NCBI GenBank assembly: GCA_003641545.1
Contig: QNAU01000012.1
Span: 1 to 12,680, forward strand
Direction: 5' to 3'
Source: Thermotoga sp.
Lineage (GTDB): Bacteria; Thermotogota; Thermotogae; B21-G9
Length of the DNA stretch: 12,680 bases
Position numbers and translations under genes: made by a program. The notes under the pieces were generated by a model. The model made no database searches and was not told the DNA's origin. It was given only the letters and a program-made list of their open reading frames with translations. Each line of letters begins with the position of its first letter. Positions within the stretch are counted from its first letter, which is position 1. Below are positions 1 through 6,444 of this stretch, piece by piece.

Positions 1-308
1 AATTCGATCTTAAAGACGATGTTCTTTCCTCTTTCACTGCCATGAGATTTGTCATGATACGTCACAACACCTGTAATTCTCGTTCCGAATTCTTCGAAAT
101 TTCCTGGATCCTTTATCAGCTTGTAATTTCCCTTTATGAACCTGTGAGCGTTGTGATCGAAATGCTGATGACTTTCAGTTATCAAATCCGGTGTGACATC
201 CGGTATGGGATAACCTATGGAATCATCGAATGGATCGGTTAAAATTTTCGGGTGCCCAGAATCAGGTTCCAACAGAAAACATGAATGTCCGAACCATCTG
301 ATCCTCAT
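1..308 (-). CDS. Metallo-beta-lactamase-fold metal-dependent hydrolase, N-terminal part (cut by window edge)
   Basis: The first 102 codons are visible; the rest lies left of the window. The protein opens with M-R-I-R-W-F-G-H-S-C-F and carries H-Q-H-F-D-H at residues 47-52. This matches the HxHxDH zinc-binding signature of the metallo-beta-lactamase fold. The G-H-S-C-F start followed by a 'LTDPF' turn (residues 23-27) is typical of the COG2220-type 'Zn-dependent hydrolases of the beta-lactamase fold' (UlaG/UPF0173-like), not true beta-lactamases. The substrate cannot be inferred. The ATG directly follows the TGA of the upstream HD-GYP gene with no gap, and an AGGTGG ribosome-binding site lies inside that gene's last codons, so it is probably the last visible cistron of the minus-strand operon. 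The frame is open to the window edge with no stop or frameshift. Sure of the fold, not of the function. Confidence 0.85.
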   Translation of the reverse strand, partial: MRIRWFGHSCFLLEPDSGHPKILTDPFDDSIGYPIPDVTPDLITESHQHFDHNAHRFIKGNYKLIKDPGNFEEFGTRITGVVTYHDKSHGSERGKNIVFKIE

Positions 309-1361
309 TCACCATCCCACCTTTAAAATTTTGATTTTTTTACTTTCAGATAAATCAACCGTGATCTTCCTTCCATCATCATCTATGAACGAAACTATCG
401 GAAGATAAACCATTCCCTTTCTGCTACCCACAACTATTGCCTTTTTTCCATTGGAAAGTGTTATTTTCGTCCCAGCGGGATAGATACCGAAAGCCCTTAT
501 CAGTGCGTTGACAACTTTTGTATCGAACGCCTTCGTGGATCTGATTATATGTGATAGAGCTTTGTACGGTGTCCATGGCTTCTTGTATGGTCTCTCGGTC
601 GTCAAAGCGTCGTAAACATCTGCCACACCCACTATTCTGCCAACGTAGGTTATTTCACCATCTCTTAGACTGTATGGATAACCACTGCCGTCCAACTTTT
701 CGTGATGTTGAAGAACCCCGGATATGATCTCCTCATCCTTAAGTCCCGACTTTCTACAGATCTTTTCCCCGTTTATGGGATGTTTTTTCATCACTTCAAA
801 TTCTTCATCGGTCAATTTGCGTCTCGCGAAAAGAATGTAAGGAGGCACATCCAACTTTCCTATGTCATGTATCAGCGCTGAAATCGCGACTTTCTCAATC
901 TTTATCTCATTCAATCCAAGTTCTTTTGATATGATCAGACTTATGGTCGCAACGTTTATGTGATGGGCGAAAGTATATTCATCGAAATTTCTCATTTTCA
1001 CCAGGTTCATGAAGACATCCTTCTCATACTGTTCCAAAACCGTTTCAACGAATCTTCTGGACATTTCCCTCACAAAATCTGGGTCAAATCTTCCAGTTGT
1101 GTTTACCTGATTCACTATTGCATCTATACTTTCCTTCATCTCATCCAGGAAATCATGCGGTAGAAGTGGTTCAAGATCTATCTCATATACATCCAACTCG
1201 ACTGAATAGACGCAAACCCATTCGATCTCAGAATTTCTCAATTTCAGTATCATATCTCGATCAAGTTTTGTTCCTTCCTTCAGCTCCAAATTCCCAATCT
1301 TCAAATTTTCAGCCAATCTCTCCCCCGGATTTAGGTTCACCACCCTTTTCCACTTTAACAT
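309..1361 (-). CDS. HD-GYP domain protein, intact active-site motifs (probable c-di-GMP phosphodiesterase)
   Basis: A 350-residue soluble protein with three parts. Residues 1-60 are a small domain beginning W-K-R-V...N-P-G-E, of the kind often found before HD-GYP domains. Residues about 115-295 form the HD-GYP domain. The C-terminal 55 residues are beta-rich and share 'GIYPxGTK' with the neighbouring gene. Visible HD-GYP hallmarks are H133 in Y-T-F-A-H, H165-D166-I-G-K169, H194 in K-H-P, H219-H220-E221, D224-G-S-G-Y-P (224-229) and A-D-V-Y-D ending at D251. All canonical catalytic and metal positions are present, so hydrolysis of cyclic di-GMP is the expected activity (family knowledge). No sensor or transmembrane segment is visible. 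The ribosome site AAGGTGAG overlaps the stop of the upstream paralogue 13 nt away, so the two are co-translated. It is a tandem paralogue of that gene. Confidence 0.92.
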   Translation of the reverse strand: MLKWKRVVNLNPGERLAENLKIGNLELKEGTKLDRDMILKLRNSEIEWVCVYSVELDVYEIDLEPLLPHDFLDEMKESIDAIVNQVNTTGRFDPDFVREMSRRFVETVLEQYEKDVFMNLVKMRNFDEYTFAHHINVATISLIISKELGLNEIKIEKVAISALIHDIGKLDVPPYILFARRKLTDEEFEVMKKHPINGEKICRKSGLKDEEIISGVLQHHEKLDGSGYPYSLRDGEITYVGRIVGVADVYDALTTERPYKKPWTPYKALSHIIRSTKAFDTKVVNALIRAFGIYPAGTKITLSNGKKAIVVGSRKGMVYLPIVSFIDDDGRKITVDLSESKKIKILKVGW

Positions 1362-1374
1362 TTCTACTCACCTT

Positions 1375-2481
1375 TTATTCTTCCACCTTCTCTATCCAGA
1401 TATCGTTGACCTTGGAAAGATCTATCTGAGTGTCTTTAAGCCTCACAACAGGTTTCATGGGAGCATCTGGGTTTGCTCTGACAACCAGACCTACCCTTCC
1501 ATCACTCAATCTAACCTTAGTTCCGGTTGGATATATACCTGTCAGTTTGAAGAAATGTTTCGCTATGTCGGGATCGAAGCACATACCCGTTCTGTTTATT
1601 ATCCATTTTGTTGCATGATAAGGCGTGAATTTCCTGTCTTTCATTGCGTCGGAGGTCAGAGTGTCGAATACATCCGCAAACTGAAGTATTCTGGCAAGCT
1701 CATTTATTCTTTTACCGGAGACACCAAATGGAAATCCTTTTCCATCGTATCTTTCATGGTGATGAAGGATTGCTTCAACCTCATCGGATGCGAGAAAAGA
1801 TTCGGTGTATTTCATGATTATTCTCACGCTGGCTATCGGATGAAATTTCATGAGATTCTCCGGAACATCACCCACATCCATCACATCGGGGAAATCCTTG
1901 TATATGAACGTCCATCCTATATCGTGCACCAATCCAACTTTCGCAAGGGATATCAGTCTGTGTCTTGGGAGTTTCATCACACTACCTATCATCACGGCCA
2001 TTATGCTGGTGTTGACTAAATGTTTCCTGAGGTATCCCATGGTGTGGGCGGTGAACAAGTTCAAGATATGTTCCTTGCTTTTCCTTATCATTTCCACAAC
2101 CTCACTGCACACGGAGGTTATCCCTGAAACTTCAATCTTGATTCCCGACTTCATGTTGTTTATCAGATTTGAGACACTGCTTATGTAATCGTCGTATATA
2201 TCCTCCGGAATGGTTGGTGGTAACTCTTCGGATATCAGTATGGAAGATTCGACGAGAGCGGTTTCGGCGGATTCTAATTCCTCTTCCCCCACTTTTTCTT
2301 CCCTCTCCTCCAACTTTATGGGGACCCAGATTATCTTCCTATCTTTCAGTTGTTCTATATCCTCTTTGCTTAAAACACTTCCTTTCTGAAGGAGTAAGAC
2401 GAAACTCTTCGAATCGTAGACATCATCACCCAGAATCTCCCCAGGTTTGATCTCCTCAATCCTTTTCCATACAACCTTCAT
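1375..2481 (-). CDS. HD-GYP domain protein with altered active site (HDIGW, GFP); possible c-di-GMP sensor or impaired phosphodiesterase
   Basis: A 368-residue paralogue of the next gene, with the same layout: N-terminal W-K-R-I...K-P-G-E domain (1-57), a charged Glu-rich linker (58-90), HD-GYP core (about 135-317) and a C-terminal beta-rich tail with GIYPTGTK. Metal-ligand positions appear kept: H154, H186-D187, H214, H241-H242 and D270. The signature lysine of HDxGK is replaced by tryptophan (W190), the GYP triplet reads G-F-P, and the usual 'P-x-x-I-L...K-P-G-x-L' loop after HDxGK is replaced by an unrelated segment rich in D and P. I infer weakened or lost catalysis, or a different ligand; this is not shown. 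The start ATG overlaps the stop of the M16 protease gene (ATGA), so translation is coupled. The open frame is intact and the fold core conserved, so it is not a pseudogene. Confidence 0.9.
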   Translation of the reverse strand: MKVVWKRIEEIKPGEILGDDVYDSKSFVLLLQKGSVLSKEDIEQLKDRKIIWVPIKLEEREEKVGEEELESAETALVESSILISEELPPTIPEDIYDDYISSVSNLINNMKSGIKIEVSGITSVCSEVVEMIRKSKEHILNLFTAHTMGYLRKHLVNTSIMAVMIGSVMKLPRHRLISLAKVGLVHDIGWTFIYKDFPDVMDVGDVPENLMKFHPIASVRIIMKYTESFLASDEVEAILHHHERYDGKGFPFGVSGKRINELARILQFADVFDTLTSDAMKDRKFTPYHATKWIINRTGMCFDPDIAKHFFKLTGIYPTGTKVRLSDGRVGLVVRANPDAPMKPVVRLKDTQIDLSKVNDIWIEKVEE

Positions 2482-3725
2482 GGCTTCACCTTCTCAATGA
2501 AATCGGATGGTCCAACCAAGGATAGAACCCAATCATCCTTCAACATCTCAGACACGGTTGAGAGAAACTCATCATATTCAACATGCTCGATTCTTTTCAG
2601 CCAATCATCGAGATCCATAGGTTCACCATATGTGATCGTGTTGTCAAAAATTCTTATCATGTTAGCTTGTGTGCTTTCCACGGACAACATCAATTCACCC
2701 ATGAACCTTTTCTTCCCATATTCGAACTCCTCCAAACTAATCTTTCCATTTTTCACCTCGTCTATTTCCTTACTTATCGAATCCGTAAGTTCACGGTATC
2801 CATCGGTCGAGGTGGATGCATAGATCAAAAAAAGTCCTCCCCTTCGAAGCGGGATGTATTCACTCGATATGTTGTATGTTAGCCCTCTTTCTTCTCGTAT
2901 TTTCCTGAAAAGTCTTGAGCTCATCCCACTTCCCATCAAAGTGTCGAATATTAGGAAGCATTCGTATCCATCGTCCAACTTTCCGGGAGCCTTCGTACCG
3001 ATCAGCACGTGAACTTGGGTTATGTCCCTTCTTCCTTCCTTCAGAAATCTGGATTTTGGTTTATATTCTGGCTTTGATTCGTTGCACACACTGGAGGCTT
3101 TTTTCATCTTTTCCACCATTTCGAAAACTTTCTCCTTCAATTCAACATCTATTCTACCTGCCATCGAAATCACGAGATTGTTGACCCCATAGAATCTGGT
3201 GTGGAAGTTCTCCAGATCTTTCCTCGATATGTTCTTCAAATCTTCGAGGGATCCGAGTATGGATCGCCCATACCCATCGTCCCAACAATTCTGGATGAAT
3301 ATATCGTGGACTCGGGTGTATGGATCATCCATCTCCATTCTCATTTCTTCGAGAATCACCTTTCTCTCCTTTTCCATCTCATTCTCGTCGAATGCAGGGT
3401 TTACAACCATATCCATCATTATTTCCAGGGCTTCCAAGGAGAAAAAATGTGGCACCTTGGCATAGTAGATCACGCTTTCCCTTCCGGTTGAACCATTCAG
3501 TATCCCACCAACTTTTTCTATCGGTTCTTTTATCTCATCCATAGTTCTATTCTTCGTTCCTTTGAACAACATGTGCTCAATGTAATGTGAAATTCCAGTT
3601 TTTCCCTTCGGATCGTGAACAGAACCGATGGGAAATCCTATTCCCAAACTCGTGGACTTTATACCTTCCATTTCTCCAATGACAACCTTACACCCGTTTT
3701 CGAGTTTTACAATCGATAGGTTCAT
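2478..3725 (-). CDS. M16-family zinc peptidase (MPP-beta/YmxG-like processing protease)
   Basis: A 415-residue protein with the inverted zinc motif HxxEH at H47-Y-I-E50-H51, followed by L-F-K-G-T-K as in bacterial and mitochondrial processing peptidase beta-like proteins. A Glu-rich helix at 118-127 has E127 at the expected spacing of about 76 residues for the third zinc ligand. The second half-domain has the Arg/Tyr region (residues about 278-292, R-E-E-R-G-L-T-Y-N), which in this family contacts substrate peptide. Length and the two-lobed layout fit single-subunit M16B peptidases, which degrade or process short peptides. No signal peptide is visible, so it is cytoplasmic. It starts 6 nt after the pnp stop and its ribosome site (GAGGGAGA) lies within the last pnp codons. 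A pnp-M16 pair also occurs in Bacillus and other bacteria (established synteny). The physiological substrate is unknown. Confidence 0.93.
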   Translation of the reverse strand: MNLSIVKLENGCKVVIGEMEGIKSTSLGIGFPIGSVHDPKGKTGISHYIEHMLFKGTKNRTMDEIKEPIEKVGGILNGSTGRESVIYYAKVPHFFSLEALEIMMDMVVNPAFDENEMEKERKVILEEMRMEMDDPYTRVHDIFIQNCWDDGYGRSILGSLEDLKNISRKDLENFHTRFYGVNNLVISMAGRIDVELKEKVFEMVEKMKKASSVCNESKPEYKPKSRFLKEGRRDITQVHVLIGTKAPGKLDDGYECFLIFDTLMGSGMSSRLFRKIREERGLTYNISSEYIPLRRGGLFLIYASTSTDGYRELTDSISKEIDEVKNGKISLEEFEYGKKRFMGELMLSVESTQANMIRIFDNTITYGEPMDLDDWLKRIEHVEYDEFLSTVSEMLKDDWVLSLVGPSDFIEKVKP

Positions 3726-3731
3726 GAAATT

Positions 3732-5933
3732 TTATCTCCCTCTACCACTTCCATGATGTTTTCCACCGACGTTTCTCACCACTCTAAATTTCGTTCTCGT
3801 GTTGGTATCCTTCTTCACCTGTGAAGATGTTGGTTTCCTTTTCCTGCCATCCGCTATCCTTTTCAACTGAACCCTTCCAAGGTCATCTATGCTTATGACC
3901 TCAACTTTCACTTGATCACCGACTTTGAACAGCTGGTTTATATTCCTCACCCTTTCCCCTATTTTGGATACATGCACCAATCCAACTTTTCCTGGGAATA
4001 TTTCGACGAATATTCCGTAAGGTTCTATTCTGGTTATCTTTCCCTCAAACACTTGACCAACTTCCACATCTCTCGTCATATCCTCAACCAATTTTTTAAC
4101 CGTTTTCACCTTTTCCTCATCATTTCCGATTATCTTCACCTCTCCTATGTCATCTTCTATGGATATTTTCACATCGTAATCTCTTGTCAACTTTTTGACG
4201 ACCCTTCCTCCTGGACCTATTATTTCACCAACTTTTAAAGGATCAACATAAGTCACGTTTATTATTGGGGCATATTCGGATATCTTCTCACGTGGTCGTG
4301 AGATCGTGTTATACATTATATCCAAGATTCTGTGTCTTGCTTCTTTCGCCTGCTTCAACGCTTTCATCATTATCTCAGGTGTAACCTTCCCAACCTTGAC
4401 ATCCATCTGAAATGCGGTTATTCCATCTCTCGTTCCAGCGACTTTGAAATCCATATCACCATAATGGTCCTCCATACCGAGTATATCTGTCAAAATGGCT
4501 ATACCATCGTCTTCCATTATCAATCCCATGGCAACACCTGCAACATGCTTTTTTATTGGAACCCCAGCATCCATCAATGCGAGTGAACCAGAACAAACAG
4601 TTGCCATGGAGGATGATCCATTCGATTCCAGTATTTCCGACACAACTCTGATCGTGTACGGAAATTCCTCCTCCGGTGGCAGAACGAATTTCAAAGCCCG
4701 TTCAGCCAAGTGGCCATGACCAATTTCCCTTCTGCTTGGGCCTCTCAAGGGTTTCACTTCTCCAGTTGAAAAGGGAGGGAAATTGTAATGGAGCATGAAT
4801 CTCTTGGTGCCCTCTTCCAAAAGAGCATCTATTATCTGCTCATCCATGGGTGCTCCCAGAGTCACGATTCCCAAGCTTTGAGTCTCGCCTCTTGTGAAAA
4901 GCGCGGAACCATGGGTTCGAGGGAACAATCCAACCTCACAACTTATCGGTCTGATTTCATCGGTTCTTCTTCCATCTGCTCTTATTCCCTTCTCTATTAT
5001 CATCCTTCGCATCCTCTTCTTGACCAGTTCGTTGTAAAATTCTTTGAGTTTTGGCTTCAATTTTTCCATCGTTTCTTCATCCAGTTCCAATTTCTCAAAT
5101 AACGAGTCTCTGTATTCTTTCAAGGCTCTCTCCCTGTTGTGCTTCCCCTGTGTCAATATTCTCCTTTCAAGTTCCTCCACATCGATCATGGATTCGAATT
5201 TGGTCAGAAGATCCTCCGGAACTTCCTCCCTCTCAATCTCCATCTTCTCCATCCTTCCAACATCTGACAGTATCCTCTTCTGGAAATCAACCAACTCCCT
5301 TATCGCTTCATGCGCAAATTCCAACGCTCTCACCATTTCCTCTTCACTTATTTCCTTCGCTTCTCCTTCAACCATGGTCACCGCTTCCTCCGTGCCCGCA
5401 ACGACTATGTCGAGAAGACTCCTCTCCATATCTGATTCCTTCGGAAATGCGATGAATTTTCCGTCGATGTACCCTATTCTCACCCCGGCGACTATTCCAT
5501 CGAATGGAACATTCGAAAGATTCAAAGCTAAGGATGCCCCCAAGATTCCCCAAGTATCTGGAGGGTTCTCTGGATCTGCAGATAAAACAGTTACGATGAC
5601 TTGAACTTCATTTTTGAAATCATCGGGGAAAAGGGGTCTTATGGGTCTATCGATCAATCTTGCCGAGAGAATGGCATTTTCACTTGGTTTGCCTTCACGT
5701 TTTATGAAACCCCCAGGTATCTTCCCCGCCGCATAAAACTTCTCCTGATATTCCACGGTTAAAGGAAGAAAATCGACTCCTTCAACCGGTTCTTCCTTCG
5801 CAGTCACAGTTGTCAAAAGAGCGGAATCTTCGAAACGAAGAAGTATTGAACCACTCGCCTGTTTAGCCATCTTACCATGTTCCACAACGAGCTTCCTTCC
5901 AAATATCTCCTTCTCCCATACTTTTATGCTCAT
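3732..5933 (-). CDS. pnp: Polyribonucleotide nucleotidyltransferase (PNPase)
   Basis: PNPase is the phosphorolytic 3'-to-5' exoribonuclease of RNA decay, releasing nucleoside diphosphates; it works as a trimer in the cytoplasm. The 733 residues show the full family order: first RNase PH domain (about 1-215), all-helical linker (about 240-310), second RNase PH domain (about 311-535), KH domain (about 556-612, loop G-P-G-G at 573-576) and S1 domain (about 624-692). The catalytic aspartates are visible in [11 protein letters not shown]489 and D495, corresponding to E. coli D486 and D492. The 41-residue tail is basic and Gly/Arg-rich, ending G-S-G-R-G-R, longer than a minimal PNPase end and perhaps RNA-binding. 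The start is preceded by GAGAGGTGATCGAGG. It follows rpsO after 58 nt that hold a strong hairpin and is probably co-transcribed with it, as in many bacteria. Confidence 0.98.
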   Translation of the reverse strand: MSIKVWEKEIFGRKLVVEHGKMAKQASGSILLRFEDSALLTTVTAKEEPVEGVDFLPLTVEYQEKFYAAGKIPGGFIKREGKPSENAILSARLIDRPIRPLFPDDFKNEVQVIVTVLSADPENPPDTWGILGASLALNLSNVPFDGIVAGVRIGYIDGKFIAFPKESDMERSLLDIVVAGTEEAVTMVEGEAKEISEEEMVRALEFAHEAIRELVDFQKRILSDVGRMEKMEIEREEVPEDLLTKFESMIDVEELERRILTQGKHNRERALKEYRDSLFEKLELDEETMEKLKPKLKEFYNELVKKRMRRMIIEKGIRADGRRTDEIRPISCEVGLFPRTHGSALFTRGETQSLGIVTLGAPMDEQIIDALLEEGTKRFMLHYNFPPFSTGEVKPLRGPSRREIGHGHLAERALKFVLPPEEEFPYTIRVVSEILESNGSSSMATVCSGSLALMDAGVPIKKHVAGVAMGLIMEDDGIAILTDILGMEDHYGDMDFKVAGTRDGITAFQMDVKVGKVTPEIMMKALKQAKEARHRILDIMYNTISRPREKISEYAPIINVTYVDPLKVGEIIGPGGRVVKKLTRDYDVKISIEDDIGEVKIIGNDEEKVKTVKKLVEDMTRDVEVGQVFEGKITRIEPYGIFVEIFPGKVGLVHVSKIGERVRNINQLFKVGDQVKVEVISIDDLGRVQLKRIADGRKRKPTSSQVKKDTNTRTKFRVVRNVGGKHHGSGRGR

Positions 5934-5955
5934 CCTCGATCACCTCTCTAAATTT

Positions 5956-5977
5956 GGGAGCGGGTTTCCCCGCTCCC
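5956..5977 (-). terminator. Strong GAAA-capped hairpin between rpsO and pnp
   Basis: A perfect 9-bp GC-rich stem (GGGAGCGGG paired with CCCGCTCCC). Read in the direction of rpsO and pnp, the 4-nt loop is GAAA, a stable GNRA tetraloop, and the hairpin is followed only by AAATTTAG, so it is a poor classical terminator on that strand. On the plus strand it is followed by ATTTTTCTATTTTTT, an excellent U-tract. Possible roles are an attenuator or processing site between rpsO and pnp (E. coli has a terminator and an RNase III site here), a 3' stability structure for rpsO mRNA, or a terminator of antisense transcripts coming from within pnp. The hairpin is certain; its role is inferred. Confidence 0.75.
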
Positions 5978-5991
5978 ATTTTTCTATTTTT

Positions 5992-6261
5992 TCATCTCCT
6001 CAAGCCAAGTTTGTTGATCAGTTCTTTGTAAACTTCCGGTTTGGTTGTTCGTAAATACTTCAGCAATTTTCTTCTTCTTCCAACCATTTTCATCAATCCC
6101 CTTCTGGAATGATGGTCCTTTGGATGCTGTTTGAGGTGTTCCGTCAGATGTCTTATCCTCGCGGTGAGGAGAGCAATCTGAACCTCTACTGACCCAGTGT
6201 CCTTCTCATGTTTCCTGAATTGCTGAATTATTTCAGCTTTCGCCTTCGAATCGAGAGTCAC
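5992..6261 (-). CDS. rpsO: 30S ribosomal protein S15 (GTG start)
   Basis: S15 binds the central domain of 16S rRNA early in assembly of the 30S subunit. The C-terminal two thirds are nearly textbook: [13 protein letters not shown], then K-D-H-H-S-R-R-G and the ending L-I-N-K-L-G-L-R-R. The rRNA-contacting D49, H50 and S52 are present. I chose the GTG at 6261. It gives 89 residues, the usual S15 length, an N-terminus M-T-L-D-S-K that aligns without offset to the family, and a GGAGGTG ribosome site 6 nt upstream. The ATG at 6276 would add five residues, and that same site would then lie inside the coding sequence. The open frame continues much further upstream (to 6546) but that part is unlike S15. 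First gene of the minus-strand operon. Confidence 0.95.
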   Translation of the reverse strand: MTLDSKAKAEIIQQFRKHEKDTGSVEVQIALLTARIRHLTEHLKQHPKDHHSRRGLMKMVGRRRKLLKYLRTTKPEVYKELINKLGLRR

Positions 6262-6286
6262 CTTTGACACCTCCATGAAAAATATT

Positions 6287-6333
6287 CCACCGACCAAGTC
6301 CGGGAAGGGAAAATTCCTCGAACCGAGTCGGGG
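6287..6333 (-). promoter_or_regulatory. Candidate structured rpsO leader (possible S15 autoregulatory element)
   Basis: In the predicted rpsO 5' leader the segment CCCCGAC (6333-6327) can pair with GTCGGTGG (6294-6287), 7 bp with one bulged U. It encloses two small helices, TCG-GTT-CGA and GGA-ATTT-TCC, giving a three-way-junction-like fold. S15 recognises junctions in 16S rRNA and represses its own mRNA through diverse leader structures in several bacteria (established). The fold begins almost at the predicted transcription start. This is a hand-drawn structure without covariation support. Confidence 0.35.
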
Positions 6334-6341
6334 TTGATCAT

Positions 6342-6350
6342 ATTTTATCA
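6342..6350 (-). promoter_or_regulatory. rpsO: Extended -10 promoter for the rpsO-pnp operon
   Basis: On the minus strand the sequence reads TGATAAAAT, an extended -10 (TGn) followed by TAAAAT. The -35 position 17 nt upstream reads TTTCGA, a weak match, which is acceptable for an extended -10 promoter. Transcription would start near 6335, giving a leader of about 73 nt before the rpsO GTG. Confidence 0.5.
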
Positions 6351-6396
6351 CATGTTTAAGATCATCGAAAGATAAGATCTTCCAGGGAATATGAGG

Positions 6397-6402
6397 TATA
6401 AT
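6397..6402 (+). promoter_or_regulatory. TATAAT -10 box for the beta-sandwich/glmU/prs operon
   Basis: A perfect TATAAT, about 43 nt before the TTG start at 6445, with predicted transcription start near 6408. No convincing -35 hexamer lies 15-18 nt upstream. It is back to back with the rpsO promoter, so the two upstream regions overlap around 6365-6380 and could compete for polymerase. Confidence 0.45.
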
Positions 6403-6444
6403 TTTCACTGATCTCGGCAAAATTATCACTGAGGAGGAAGCAAA

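Noticed and set aside
5044..5604. 186-codon plus-strand frame rich in Ser, opposite pnp
   Set aside because: Low-complexity Ser/Thr/Pro product typical of reading opposite a Glu/Lys-rich gene. pnp on the other strand is unambiguous.
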